This document shows positions 1 through 8,835 of a DNA stretch of 63,911 nt, in pieces. Each line of letters opens with the position of its first letter. Positions within the stretch are counted from its first letter, which is position 1. The stretch covers positions 1 through 63,911 of the forward strand of contig JASAOO010003445.1 of the NCBI GenBank assembly GCA_030849075.1, given 5' to 3'. A program made the translations under genes and the position numbers. This DNA comes from Zelonia costaricensis. Its lineage: Eukaryota; Euglenozoa; Kinetoplastea; Trypanosomatida; Trypanosomatidae. The notes below the pieces were generated by a model. It did not search any database, had not been told where the DNA came from, and saw only the letters and a list, made by a program, of their open reading frames with translations.

Positions 1-820
1 AGAGCAGCTGCATCGTCGTCGCCGTTGAAGAGAGACAGCAACGCACGGCGGCGTGCTACTCCCCTAGCTTGAGTCGTCCAGAGCTTTGCTTGTTTGTCAC
101 TTGGTGAGGCGCGCGCGACAGTTTCTGTATGTGGCGCGTCGGCGGACGATCGCAGCAGGGTATCGGCGAGGGGGTCTAGCGGTCCACCCCGGCGGTGAAC
201 TCGATCACGGTTACAATGGGCGAGAAAGTTACCTTCTTCTCGCGCTTCTTGACCGCGACCCGCTCCGGCCGGCATGGCACAGCGCACCAGAAACGCCCCG
301 GCTGCCGCTTCGACTTGTACGCAGAAAAGCGTGCAGCAACGCCGCGGCCACGTCGGCGTTGACGCTGTGACCCGCGGCCACGACAGTGGCGGGTGGTGGG
401 CGGCGCCGCAGCGGCTGCCAGCAGTACCTCCTCCCACAGCAGCGCCACGGGCGTTTCCTGCAACATGGCGCAACGCACTTTCCCAGACAGCGGCCGAGGG
501 GGGGGGGGGAGGGGGGAGGAGCGGGATGCAGGGCACACACGGCTTAAGGCGGTGCGGAGTGTGAGAGAGAGACGGAGGCGCAAGGGAGGGGGAGGGGGAG
601 GGGGGGGGGGGGAGAGAGGGAGTGGACACGTGTGGGGATGCCGTGGCGTTCTGACGCCCTCCTCCTCTTCCTGACGAAAAGCGCACGCGGTGGTCTCGCT
701 AAACCGAGGAACAGCAAGGTGAGGGGTGGGGGGGGGGGCAGAGGAGATCCCAAGCGGCCTCGCTCCCATCCCTGTTGTGTTTTGGTTTTACGTGGTCGGT
801 TCGCTGCCGGCTCGCGGCTG
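1..820. other. Spacer 3' of the SET-domain gene
   Basis: No credible gene was seen. The plus strand is rich in G and A, with a run of 13 G at 600-612 and further G blocks near 500 and 730. On the transcript this would be a C-rich 3' flank of the SET gene. Open frames here are short and compositionally biased. The next gene downstream would start beyond the left edge of the window. Confidence 0.7.
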
Positions 821-1684
821 TCACGCCGCGTCCGGTGGTACAAAGCGGAAGCGCGAGGCCCAGTACAGCTTGTCGACGTACAGGGCAGGGTCTTCAGCTG
901 GGTCGACGTAGGGGTACGTGAACTCGGCGCCACCCATCACGTCCTGCGTCGCCTGCACAACGACGCAAAAGGAATCGGCTTTGATGGTGTCATTCATCAG
1001 GTTCATGCGGCTGTGGCGACGTAGCAGGGGACCGAGCCGCTGCGTCGACTCCATGTACACGGCAACGTTTGGCTCCGCGACGCCGTGGTTGATGAGGTCC
1101 ACGACGGGCACGAGTGACGGGCCGCCGAAGACCTCCTCGCCGCCAGGGACGTCGACGCAGCGGCTGGCGCACGCGCGATGGGCTCGCAAGAGGTCGGCCA
1201 GCGGAACGCGGAGATTGCAGCGCAGCAGGTCGTCGTGCATCTGCGCGATGACGGCCGCGTTGAGGGTGTCGATTGCCTTCAGCCGCGCTGCATCTGCGGG
1301 TCCGAGCGCTGTCGCCAAGCTAGTGGCGTCTTCGTCGTCGAGGCGCATGTGGCGCAAGTACGCCTCGAGCGGGCTTCGGGGCTGCATCGCCAGCGCCGTG
1401 AAGGCCGTCGTGAGAGCGGCCTCTTTTGAATAAAACACACGCACGCCGTTCTCCTCCAGGGCGTACGTGGTGAGCGCTGCACCAAGCTGCTGCCCCCACG
1501 GAGAGGCCAGCGCCATGATGGGCGACGTGCAGGCAAGATAGGGCACGAGCGCCAGAACCTCGCCAGCGCCAACGGAGTCAGCGACCTTGCACACCAGCCC
1601 ATGACACCCCTTCGCTGCAATGTACGCCTGTTCCACACATGGCGACACCCGGACATTCAGGCGGGCGCTCACCTGTCGCCACAT
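821..1684 (-). CDS. SET-domain protein, Rubisco LSMT/SETD-type lysine methyltransferase
   Basis: This 287-residue protein has the split SET architecture of the Rubisco large-subunit methyltransferase/SETD3-SETD6 type, which transfers methyl groups from S-adenosylmethionine to lysine (or histidine) side chains of non-histone proteins. Seen in the sequence: an N-terminal SET segment with GCHGLVCK (26-33), GAGEVLALVP (39-48), a helical insert, the core SET motif VPVVDLINHG (192-201) with its Asn-His pair, and a C-terminal GGAEFTYPYV (251-260) corresponding to the GE-x-F-x-Y block. The frame is open upstream for another 97 codons, but that part is low complexity. The ATG at 1684 is the first one that places the SET fold near the N terminus, and an AG acceptor lies about 27 bases upstream. 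The Rubis-subs-bind domain usual in larger members appears absent or very short. The substrate cannot be inferred. Family call is firm; specificity is unknown. Confidence 0.88.
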   Translation of the reverse strand: MWRQVSARLNVRVSPCVEQAYIAAKGCHGLVCKVADSVGAGEVLALVPYLACTSPIMALASPWGQQLGAALTTYALEENGVRVFYSKEAALTTAFTALAMQPRSPLEAYLRHMRLDDEDATSLATALGPADAARLKAIDTLNAAVIAQMHDDLLRCNLRVPLADLLRAHRACASRCVDVPGGEEVFGGPSLVPVVDLINHGVAEPNVAVYMESTQRLGPLLRRHSRMNLMNDTIKADSFCVVVQATQDVMGGAEFTYPYVDPAEDPALYVDKLYWASRFRFVPPDAA

Positions 1685-2153
1685 GCCCCCGGCACCTCCG
1701 AAGGAAGCGCTCTGGTGTTGAGAACGCGTGTGTGGGTGGGTGTGTAGGTGGGTGGGGGGAGTCCGTGCGCAACGCGTCGAGCGCAACTCGAACGGCGCGT
1801 CGTGGCACGGACGGGCGTGAGTGGAGAGGCGCTTGCTGGACGACAGCACGCCAAAAAAGGCTGCCGACGGTGAGTGGAGAAGAGAGTGGGGAGGCCGAAA
1901 GAGACCAGGACGGGAGAGGACGAGTGGGAGCAGGGCGTGGCGGCGACGCAGACGGCGGCGCGGGGAGGCGAGCAACTGTGCGCGGCAGCATCGAGGGTGA
2001 CGCTCGCTCTACGGGGCGCCTGCCAACCCGCGACAGCTGCACACTGCGCGTCTTTGCTGGGCTTTCATGCGACGACGGCACGTCGAGGCACAACGACGAT
2101 ACAGGCAAGGAAGAGAGAAGGGGGCAGGGGGGAGAAGATAAGCAGCCACCGGC
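1685..2153. other. Spacer between coiled-coil and SET genes
   Basis: This 469-base spacer contains GT/GGT-rich sequence on the plus strand around 1728-1760 and purine-rich sequence around 1870-1925. On the transcript the latter gives a pyrimidine tract suitable for trans-splicing of the SET mRNA. No gene was seen. Confidence 0.7.
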
Positions 2154-3749
2154 TCAAAGCTGTGTTTTGGGCTCGCTCTCGGTGGCAGCGAAGGCAGAGC
2201 GCAGCTTGTCCGAGCGCTCCCGCTGACGCTGCTCAACCGACTCGAAGCGCTTCAGCAGCGCCTCCTTCGCCATGTCAGACCCGACCGCTGCATACTCGCT
2301 TGGCCGGCGGTCGCGTCCATCACCGCGGTCGGGTCCGTCGAGTCCGCTCAGCCTGTACCGCTGCGCCATCTCGCGCTCTTTCTCGCGGTGCATCCGCTCG
2401 AGCTCCCGCTCCTGCTGCATGTGCGCATTGGACAGCTGCTGGAGGCGCTCCATGAACCCCTCTGACAGCTTCTCGCGCTCCGCCGCGGCCTGGTCTGCCA
2501 CCCGTTTCAGCGCCGCATCATGCGCGGCTCGCAGCTCCGTCTCGCGTGCTTGTAGCCTCCGCTGCACATCCACCTCCTGCTGCGCCTGGGCTGCGCGCAG
2601 CGCCGCCTCCCGCTCCCGCAGCTCCCGCTCACGACGCGCAATGTCGTCCAGCAGCGTCTCCTCGCGCGCGCGGAAGCGCTGCTCCGTGGCATCCGCCTCC
2701 TCGCGCATCTGCGCCCGCATCGCCTCCTTGTCGCGCTCCAGCTGCTCCTTGCGCTCCCGCAGCTCCGTGTCCATGGCAGCGCGGCGCTGCTGCCCGAGCC
2801 GCACCACCTCGTCGTACTCCTGCCGCAGCTTCGCCGCCGTGTCCTGCCAGCCGGCCTTGAGCTGTTCCTCACGCTTCGCCAGGGTCTCCAGCATGCTGGT
2901 GTGCAGCGTTGCCACCTGCGCGGCAAACCCCGCCTGCGCCTCTGCCGCGCGCTTGTCGTACACTGCGACAAGGTCGGCGCGGCACTTCTCAAACGCGGCG
3001 TACTGCTGCGCCAGCGCCGCGTCCTTTTCCCGCTCGCACGCCGCCACCGTCTGCCGCATCGACCGCACCACCTCGTCAGCGAAACGCAGCGACGCCTGCA
3101 GCTCGCTGGTGTGCACCTCGTGCATCTTACACGTCTGCTGCAGCGTGTTGCGCTCGTCGCTGCACTGTGCGTGGCTGAGGCTGATCTCGGCCAGCCGCAC
3201 TCGCGTGGACTGCAGCTCGCCCTCGAGGGCCACGAGCCGCTCAACCTGGTGAGCCACCACCTCCTTCATTCCCGCCTCGCTCTGCCGCAGCTGCGCACAC
3301 TCGCGCGTGAGGCCGTCGAGGCGCTGCTGCTGCTGCGTCGCCAGCGCCCGCTGGCTCTCCTGGTACGCGGCGATCTCCTTCTGGTGCGTCGCCGCCTCGC
3401 TGCGCTGCCGCGCCGCCGCGTCGCTCATGCCGCGAAAGGCCGCCTCGCTCGCCTGTGCCAGGCGCTGAAAGGCGGCCCAGCGGTCGTCCATGCTTGGCAC
3501 GGTCGCGGCGGTCACGTCGCTGCTCGAGGCCCCGGCGGCATCGGACGTGCGCACCGGCGGCGGGATCCACGACGGCGTCGCGGCCGCAGCGCCGCCCACA
3601 GTTGGTGCCGACTCGCTGGCGTCGCCGCGTGCTGCGTCCGTGTGTCGTGCCTCGTTCGGCTTCCACGGGACCGTGGTGGGGCGCCACACCTTCGGGTCAG
3701 CCGTCCCGGCTCCACCGGCAGCGGGCTCCTCGCGCGATGAGGGACGCAT
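2154..3749 (-). CDS. Coiled-coil protein, function unknown
   Basis: A 531-residue protein I cannot assign to a named family. Residues 1 to about 85 are rich in Pro, Ala, Gly and Ser and probably disordered. From about residue 95 to 470 it is an almost unbroken run rich in Glu, Arg, Gln, Ala and Leu with heptad-like spacing (for example blocks of ERELREREAALR type), which indicates a long coiled coil. The C-terminal 60 residues include a charged RDGRDRR-like stretch and a helix around ALLKRFESVEQRQRERSDKL. Such proteins in trypanosomatids are often cytoskeletal, basal-body or flagellar, but that is only inference. No membrane segment or signal peptide is visible. The open frame runs 13 codons further upstream without an ATG, so the start is placed at 3749. 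A T12 tract on the transcript (3798-3787) lies 38 bases upstream with no AG before this ATG. An internal start at 3491 (445 residues) is therefore possible. Confidence 0.85.
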   Translation of the reverse strand: MRPSSREEPAAGGAGTADPKVWRPTTVPWKPNEARHTDAARGDASESAPTVGGAAAATPSWIPPPVRTSDAAGASSSDVTAATVPSMDDRWAAFQRLAQASEAAFRGMSDAAARQRSEAATHQKEIAAYQESQRALATQQQQRLDGLTRECAQLRQSEAGMKEVVAHQVERLVALEGELQSTRVRLAEISLSHAQCSDERNTLQQTCKMHEVHTSELQASLRFADEVVRSMRQTVAACEREKDAALAQQYAAFEKCRADLVAVYDKRAAEAQAGFAAQVATLHTSMLETLAKREEQLKAGWQDTAAKLRQEYDEVVRLGQQRRAAMDTELRERKEQLERDKEAMRAQMREEADATEQRFRAREETLLDDIARRERELREREAALRAAQAQQEVDVQRRLQARETELRAAHDAALKRVADQAAAEREKLSEGFMERLQQLSNAHMQQERELERMHREKEREMAQRYRLSGLDGPDRGDGRDRRPSEYAAVGSDMAKEALLKRFESVEQRQRERSDKLRSAFAATESEPKTQL

Positions 3750-3858
3750 GCACGCCGCCCGGGCCGAGGGGTCGGCACACCGCAGCAAAAAAAAAAAAGA
3801 GGATTCTGGGTTGCGAGGACACGTTCACGCGCACCAGCACCGACACGCAGACACGCAG

Positions 3859-3878
3859 ACACACACACACACACACAC
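3859..3878. repeat. (AC)10 microsatellite
   Basis: Twenty bases of pure AC on the plus strand, preceded by imperfect ACACGCAG units. It would be a UG repeat in the minus-strand transcript. Confidence 0.95.
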
Positions 3879-4793
3879 GTCTGGGAGTTGACTCAGAGAG
3901 GTGCAGGTCGGTGCGTGTCAGTTGAGGGTGCAGGTATCTCTGCCCGCTGTGGGCGAGACGCAAAAAGGAACGGAGCACGTCAAGGTCAAGTTGGAGACGA
4001 AAAAGAAAGCTGGGAGGTTGTAGTGGCCTCGCGCAATGCCGGAGGTGCCAGACGAGCTCAACCAAGGCCGACACACCCACTCACTCCCCGCGCCTATTTC
4101 ACCGTTTCTCACACAGCTTAGGCGAAAGGGGGAGGGGCGGTTGCTCGAGAGGTCGACAGCGCCGTCGTTGCCTCACTTTGCGCGGCAACGCCGCCGAGTT
4201 CCACTTCGCTTCGTGTTGTTATTGCTGAGTTTAGGGACGTCATGAGTCGACGCGGCGCCCTCGCTTATGCCGGTTTCCCTTGCACAGGCGCCCGAAGCGG
4301 CACCACAGACACCACAACTCGCCCGCCCACGCACCTTCCCCGACTCGGGCCCCCGCGGCTCGCCACCTCTCCCAACTTCGACACGCTTGCAGACCGGGAT
4401 GCAGGAAGGCAGCGTAGTGGGAGAGGCAGGGGAGCACGGCCATGACGCGCCGCTCTGGCGGGATCGAGATCGCCAGCGACGCACACGCGAGACGCAACGA
4501 ACGGGCGCAAGAAGGCGGCTCTGCGGCCGCACACAAGCACAAACAAACGCAACATTACATATGCGCAAGGCCAACAAGCAGTCTAGCAGAGGACGTCACC
4601 CGCGCAATGTGCGACACGCGCAGGAAGACCAACTGCGAGGGTGAGAGTGAGGGAGGGAGAAGCCATCGGCGTGAGAGAGGCAGCGATAGCCACAAGGAGA
4701 GAAAAGGGAGAAAGCGGTGCGTGGCCGAGCTTCGTATTCGTTCTTAGGGCCCCTTAATATCGGAGCGTCGGGGGGGGGCAAGACAGGAGAGAT

Positions 4794-4814
4794 CACACAC
4801 ACACACACACACAC
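4794..4814. repeat. (CA)10 microsatellite
   Basis: About 21 bases of pure CA on the plus strand in the 3' flank of the NFX1-type gene. It would be a UG repeat in the transcript. Confidence 0.95.
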
Positions 4815-4979
4815 GAGATAAAAGACAACGGCGCACACAGAAAAGTCCACCCCTCCCCCATGTGCATGCATCAGCGGCAGTCCACGGTCTGACGCTGCTG
4901 CATGCGTGGGCAAAGATGTCTGTCCACTGCCGGGGTCCAACGCGGTGCGCGGGACACAGGACGGTGCGGCGGCGGTGGC

Positions 4980-7295
4980 CTACGCGGTCGCGCGAGCAAC
5001 ACAAAAGGTGCGCTGGCTGTTGGCAGCGTCAAGCTTCTTCAGGGCGTCCTCGGAGCGCTTGTGCGTCGTGAAGGCGACGAGGAAGGACTGTACGCCACCC
5101 TCGCCCACCTCCGGCGGGGCGACGACAAAGCGGCCCACAAAGTCGCCCAGCAGCGAGGCGAGTTGGATGTCGGTCATGTGCTGGCCGCTCACGGTGAGGC
5201 ACAGCTTCTCCTTTAAGGACGGCTTTGCCCGCTGCGTCAGGAACTGCAGCGGGTCCATCTGCGAATCGCGCACCGCGTCGGTCAAAAGCACCGGCGGCGG
5301 CGCCGTGTTGCCCGTCTTGGTGAGTAGACACGACCGGTTCGGCTCCTTGTCGACGCCCTCCGAGTGCACGTGGAAGTACCGCGCCAGCGAGTGCACCAGC
5401 GCTCGCGTCGCGGAGTTCGCTGGCGGCAGCGAGACGACGGTGTCCTTGCCCTGCACGAAGTCCAGCAGCTGCCGCTCGGCTCGCTGCACCCCTCGCGGGT
5501 CCTGCTGCGCGGCGTCCCAGAGGGCGAGCGAGTAGAAGAACTTCTCGTTCTTGGTCTTGCTTAGCGATGCGAGGGCGTCGAGGCGGCGCGTGAAGAGGCA
5601 GTCGTCGTCGCACGGCACAATCACGTTGAACTTGTTGGCCCCGTCCACCTTGCGCTTGCCCACCTTGGAGCACGGCATGCTGCGCGTGACGCGTCCGCAG
5701 TTGCACGTGCAGCGAAGGAAGACGGAGCACGGGGGGCACGGCGTGGCGCCGTGGCACGTCTTGGCGCAGTGATGGCCGCACTCCTCGTGGACGCGGTCGC
5801 ACTTCTGGTGGCACGGGGCCGCCTCATCGACGCACGGGCCGCTGTGGCAGATGCGGTTGCAGAAGTGCCCGCACGGCAGCGCCTCCCCACACTCCTCCTC
5901 GCATGTCACGTCGGTCTGCCCACATGGCAGCAGCATGGACGTGCCGTGCCGCTGGCACTGCCGCCGCACCTGCGCGGCGCACGGTGGGCACGGCCCAAAG
6001 TGGCAGGTGTGGCCCACGGGATGCCCGCACGCACGCGCTACCCGGCACGCGCGCTTGCACGGGGGCGGCAGCGTCCCGCACGGCTGCGGCGGCCGAAGCA
6101 CCTCAGACCCGCAGTGGCACGTCAGCGGCTCCGTGATGACGTGCACGCAGGGTGGGCACTGCGCCGAGGTGTGGCAGAGCTCCTCGCAGGCGTGCCCGCA
6201 CGGGAGGGGGCGCCCACACATCTGAAAGCACATGTGCGACTCTGTCTGCGTCTTGTTGCGGTCAGGGCAGCACACCTCCTTGCACTTGTGCCGCCCACAC
6301 GACAGCTTCGTGCCGCACTCGTACGGGCAGGTGAAGTTCTGCGACTCGGCGCACGGCAGGCGCTTGCGCACCTTGCGGCAGCGGCACGAGACATCGACGC
6401 GCACCTCACAGGCCGGGCAGTCGCCGCCGTGACAGGTGAGCTGGCAGCGGTGCTGCCCGCAGGCGAGCAGCTTGTTGCACACGCGGCCGCACTGCGGGAT
6501 GAGGTCGGTGCAGGCGTGGCGCACCACCGCCAGCTCCTCCGCACCACACGGGCACGTGCGCACGCATGCCGGGTCTGTGGGGCAGGGTGGGCACGCCCCG
6601 TCATGGCACACGAGCGTGCACGTGTGGACGCCGCAGCGCAGCGTCTTGCCGCACACCTTCCCGCACACAAACCCCGTCTCGGTAGTGCAGGGGCGTCGGT
6701 GCGACGTCTTTCCACAGAAGCAGATCAGCTCCGTCGTCTCCGAGCACGGAGGACACGCGCCGGTGTGGCACGGCAGCGGGCAGCGGTGCGAGCCGCACGC
6801 CAGGGGCCGCAGGCACGGGTTCGCGCACGTCGTCTGCGGGTCTGGCTGCCCGCATGTGTAGCTGTACGTCGTGCGCCCACACGGGCACGGCTTTGGCCCG
6901 ACGAGGAGCTGGCAGCGCGGGCACGGACCGGGATGGCACTGCATCGGGCACTTGTGGGTGCAATACGGCCGTGTCCGCCCGCACACGCGCCCACACGAGT
7001 GCGGCTCCAGCAGCGGATCGAACTTCGGCTTGGACACCTTGCCGCAGAAGCAAAGATCGGTGAGGGGCTTTGCCTGTGTGTGGCGGCACTGCGGGCAGGT
7101 CAGGTTCTCGCTCTCGCGGTCCATCTGCGCCCACCGCCGAATGCATGCAAAATGGTAGATCTGGAAGCACGCCTGACATGCCCAAATCGGCTGCTGCACC
7201 TTGACGCGCTCCAGGCAGCTCGGGCACTCATACGTCTCATCGCGCAGCTCCTCCGCGATGTGCGCGCTGCGCTCCTCCTCGGCGCTGACCTCCAT
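4980..7295 (-). CDS. NFX1-type zinc-finger protein with RING and R3H domains
   Basis: A 771-residue member of the NFX1/FAP1/shuttle-craft family, whose members act as nucleic-acid-binding regulators and E3 ubiquitin ligases. Residues 24-70 form a C4HC3 RING variant (Cys24, Cys27, Cys40, Cys43, His48, Cys51, Cys67, Cys70). About nine NFX1-type cysteine-rich repeats follow from residue 80 to about 560, each built on CG-x-H-x-C and CH-x-G-x-CPPC patterns. The fifth is irregular, with a CCPDRNK segment and extra spacing. Residues about 620-662 resemble an R3H single-strand nucleic-acid-binding motif (ALVHSLARYF, then DKEPNRS). A roughly 105-residue C-terminal domain follows that I do not recognise. 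The domain order RING, NFX1 repeats, R3H matches the full-length eukaryotic family. The ATG at 7295 is about 31 bases downstream of an AG acceptor that follows a pyrimidine tract. The target (DNA, mRNA or substrate protein) is unknown. Confidence 0.93.
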   Translation of the reverse strand: MEVSAEEERSAHIAEELRDETYECPSCLERVKVQQPIWACQACFQIYHFACIRRWAQMDRESENLTCPQCRHTQAKPLTDLCFCGKVSKPKFDPLLEPHSCGRVCGRTRPYCTHKCPMQCHPGPCPRCQLLVGPKPCPCGRTTYSYTCGQPDPQTTCANPCLRPLACGSHRCPLPCHTGACPPCSETTELICFCGKTSHRRPCTTETGFVCGKVCGKTLRCGVHTCTLVCHDGACPPCPTDPACVRTCPCGAEELAVVRHACTDLIPQCGRVCNKLLACGQHRCQLTCHGGDCPACEVRVDVSCRCRKVRKRLPCAESQNFTCPYECGTKLSCGRHKCKEVCCPDRNKTQTESHMCFQMCGRPLPCGHACEELCHTSAQCPPCVHVITEPLTCHCGSEVLRPPQPCGTLPPPCKRACRVARACGHPVGHTCHFGPCPPCAAQVRRQCQRHGTSMLLPCGQTDVTCEEECGEALPCGHFCNRICHSGPCVDEAAPCHQKCDRVHEECGHHCAKTCHGATPCPPCSVFLRCTCNCGRVTRSMPCSKVGKRKVDGANKFNVIVPCDDDCLFTRRLDALASLSKTKNEKFFYSLALWDAAQQDPRGVQRAERQLLDFVQGKDTVVSLPPANSATRALVHSLARYFHVHSEGVDKEPNRSCLLTKTGNTAPPPVLLTDAVRDSQMDPLQFLTQRAKPSLKEKLCLTVSGQHMTDIQLASLLGDFVGRFVVAPPEVGEGGVQSFLVAFTTHKRSEDALKKLDAANSQRTFCVARATA

Positions 7296-7910
7296 TGCAC
7301 TTGCCGTGAGTGGGAAGGACGGGGCCCTGCAGACGGGAGGGGAAGGAGGTCGGCGGGGCTGGGGCAGAGTACAGACACCCGCGTATTAGCGAGCGGCCCT
7401 GCGCCGGCCCTTGCGTGGGCGCTGCTGCGTCCGTCCACGCTCAGTGGAGTGGCGCAATTCCAGGGGGGCGAGTGCGGTTGTGCTCTGGGTGGGATGAGGG
7501 AGGGAGGAAGGGAAGATCTGCGAGTGTGACTCTCTCGGTGGTGGTGGGAGGGTATGGACTGGTGGGGCTTGTGAAGAGCACGTGTGGGTATCCTGGCGGC
7601 GGCGGCGGTGGTGATGGGGGAGGGGAGGAAGGTGCGGAATGGGTGGGGAGCGCGATGAGGGAAGAAAGAGGAAGGGGGAGGGGGGCATTGAGGTACGGGC
7701 AGAGAGTGGAGAGAGCGAGCTCCTCCGAGTGTCGCCATCGAAGTGATGTCGTCTAACATGTTGAGGAGTAGACGTGGAAGCGGGCAAATTGAGGACAACG
7801 GGAGGACGAACTCTGTCGGCAACTTCGGGCGCCGTTGTGGGGATCGAGCAGAGGCCGCAGCCGCGGCGCTTGACGAGAGGAGACCCGTCACGGCCCAACA
7901 GCCTCTGCCG
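7296..7910. other. Spacer between ERCC1 and NFX1-type genes
   Basis: This 615-base spacer is dominated by G-rich, purine-rich plus-strand sequence (for example 7590-7700). A likely trans-splice acceptor for the NFX1-type gene is the AG read at 7328-7327 on the minus strand, just after a pyrimidine tract. No gene was seen. Confidence 0.7.
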
Positions 7911-8714
7911 CTAAGCGCCTTCTTCGTCCTCCTCGTCGCGGCGACGCTGGAGCGCGTCCATCATGCGCCGCCGCCCCTCCGCCGCATCGGTGGCCGCGGC
8001 GGGCGCTGAGGGCGCGACGCCGGCGCTCGGGGTGCCGCTCTGGAGGACGGAGCCGACCTTCTGCTGGGCGGAGAGGAACGGTGTGCGGAAGAGGTGTTGC
8101 AGGCGCGCGGCCTTCTTCTGCCCCAGCCCGGCGATGCCCTCCCACTCTGAAGCCTCACTGAGGAGGACATCCGCCATGCACGTCTTGCGGTTGGCGATGC
8201 GCACCACGTCGTTGCGGGTCACCACATGCGGCGTCTGCGTGAGGGCGTCGATGAGCACTGGCAGAGGGGCATCACCGACGCGCGTGCGAGACGTCGCGCT
8301 GAACTCGAGCGATGTGACGGCGGACGCCGCGAGGCTCGCGAGGAACTGCACGGCGTCGTCCACCGACCACACCAGAACGAGGCCGCACTGCTGCGCCACG
8401 CCGCACTCGAGATTGAGCCACGACAGCGTTTCCAGCGACGGCTCCACTGCGGCGTCAAGGCGCACCATGAGCACCACCGGCTGCGTCCCGCACCGCTGCC
8501 GCGCTTCCTGCACGCGCCGCACCACCCCAGCCTGGTCGCGCTGCAACGCCGCGCTGTAGACGTCGTGGTAGAGCACCGACGAGGCACCGCAGGCAAAGTC
8601 GCAGTGCTGCAGCGCCTCGTTCACCTCCACCCGCACGCCACGGCGCTGTCGCAGCGCCTGAATGACCTCGTGCGGCACCCAGCGAGGGTGCACCGTAATG
8701 GTGTGCGTGCTCAT
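7911..8714 (-). CDS. ERCC1: ERCC1/RAD10 subunit of the structure-specific DNA repair endonuclease
   Basis: A 267-residue homologue of ERCC1 (yeast Rad10), the non-catalytic partner of XPF/Rad1. The heterodimer cuts DNA 5' of lesions in nucleotide excision repair and also acts in crosslink and recombination repair in the nucleus. Residues 5-135 match the central ERCC1 domain: HPRWVPHEVI corresponds to the HP-L/V-x-x-x-I start, SSVLYHDVYS lies in the core, and GLVLVWSVDDAVQFL (111-125) matches the LILAW-S-x-EEA-x-x-L block. Residues about 155-215 are a tandem helix-hairpin-helix region ending in GIAGLGQKKAARL (193-205) and PFL, the XPF-binding part. The tail after 220 is Ala/Ser-rich and then acidic. 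The long N-terminal extension of animal ERCC1, which binds XPA, is absent. The frame is open further upstream only with a GTG, so the ATG at 8714 is chosen. Confidence 0.9.
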   Translation of the reverse strand: MSTHTITVHPRWVPHEVIQALRQRRGVRVEVNEALQHCDFACGASSVLYHDVYSAALQRDQAGVVRRVQEARQRCGTQPVVLMVRLDAAVEPSLETLSWLNLECGVAQQCGLVLVWSVDDAVQFLASLAASAVTSLEFSATSRTRVGDAPLPVLIDALTQTPHVVTRNDVVRIANRKTCMADVLLSEASEWEGIAGLGQKKAARLQHLFRTPFLSAQQKVGSVLQSGTPSAGVAPSAPAAATDAAEGRRRMMDALQRRRDEEDEEGA

Positions 8715-8819
8715 CCGCAGCCTGGAGGCTGCCGTAAAACGGTCGCACGCACACACGCTGCTCGTAGAGCACAATCTGAGTGGTTCACCGCTTTCTTCGG
8801 GGAGGGGGCGCGGGTGGCC

Positions 8820-8835
8820 GGGGGGGGGGGGGGGG
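8820..8835. repeat. Poly(G) run, 16 bases
   Basis: Uninterrupted run of 16 G on the plus strand, the longest noticed in the window. It lies about 105 bases upstream of the ERCC1 start and would be poly(C) in the precursor transcript. Confidence 0.95.

Larger units (their letters stand above)
3750..4979. other. Spacer between NFX1-type and coiled-coil genes
   Basis: This 1.2 kb spacer holds two CA repeats on the plus strand (3859-3878 and 4794-4814), an A12 tract at 3787-3798 (a T tract on the transcript), and a GC-balanced stretch at about 4090-4400. No protein frame with convincing composition or homology was seen on either strand. It should contain the 3' untranslated region of the NFX1-type gene and the splice region of the coiled-coil gene. 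Confidence 0.7.

Noticed and set aside
4745..4757. TTAGGG-like bases suggesting telomeric sequence
   Set aside because: Only one copy occurs, inside a GGGCCCC palindrome. No tandem TTAGGG repeats are present.
5751..7529. 592-codon plus-strand open frame opposite the NFX1-type gene
   Set aside because: It is the antisense shadow of a high-GC, Cys-rich gene. The product is an Ala/Arg/His-rich string without motifs.
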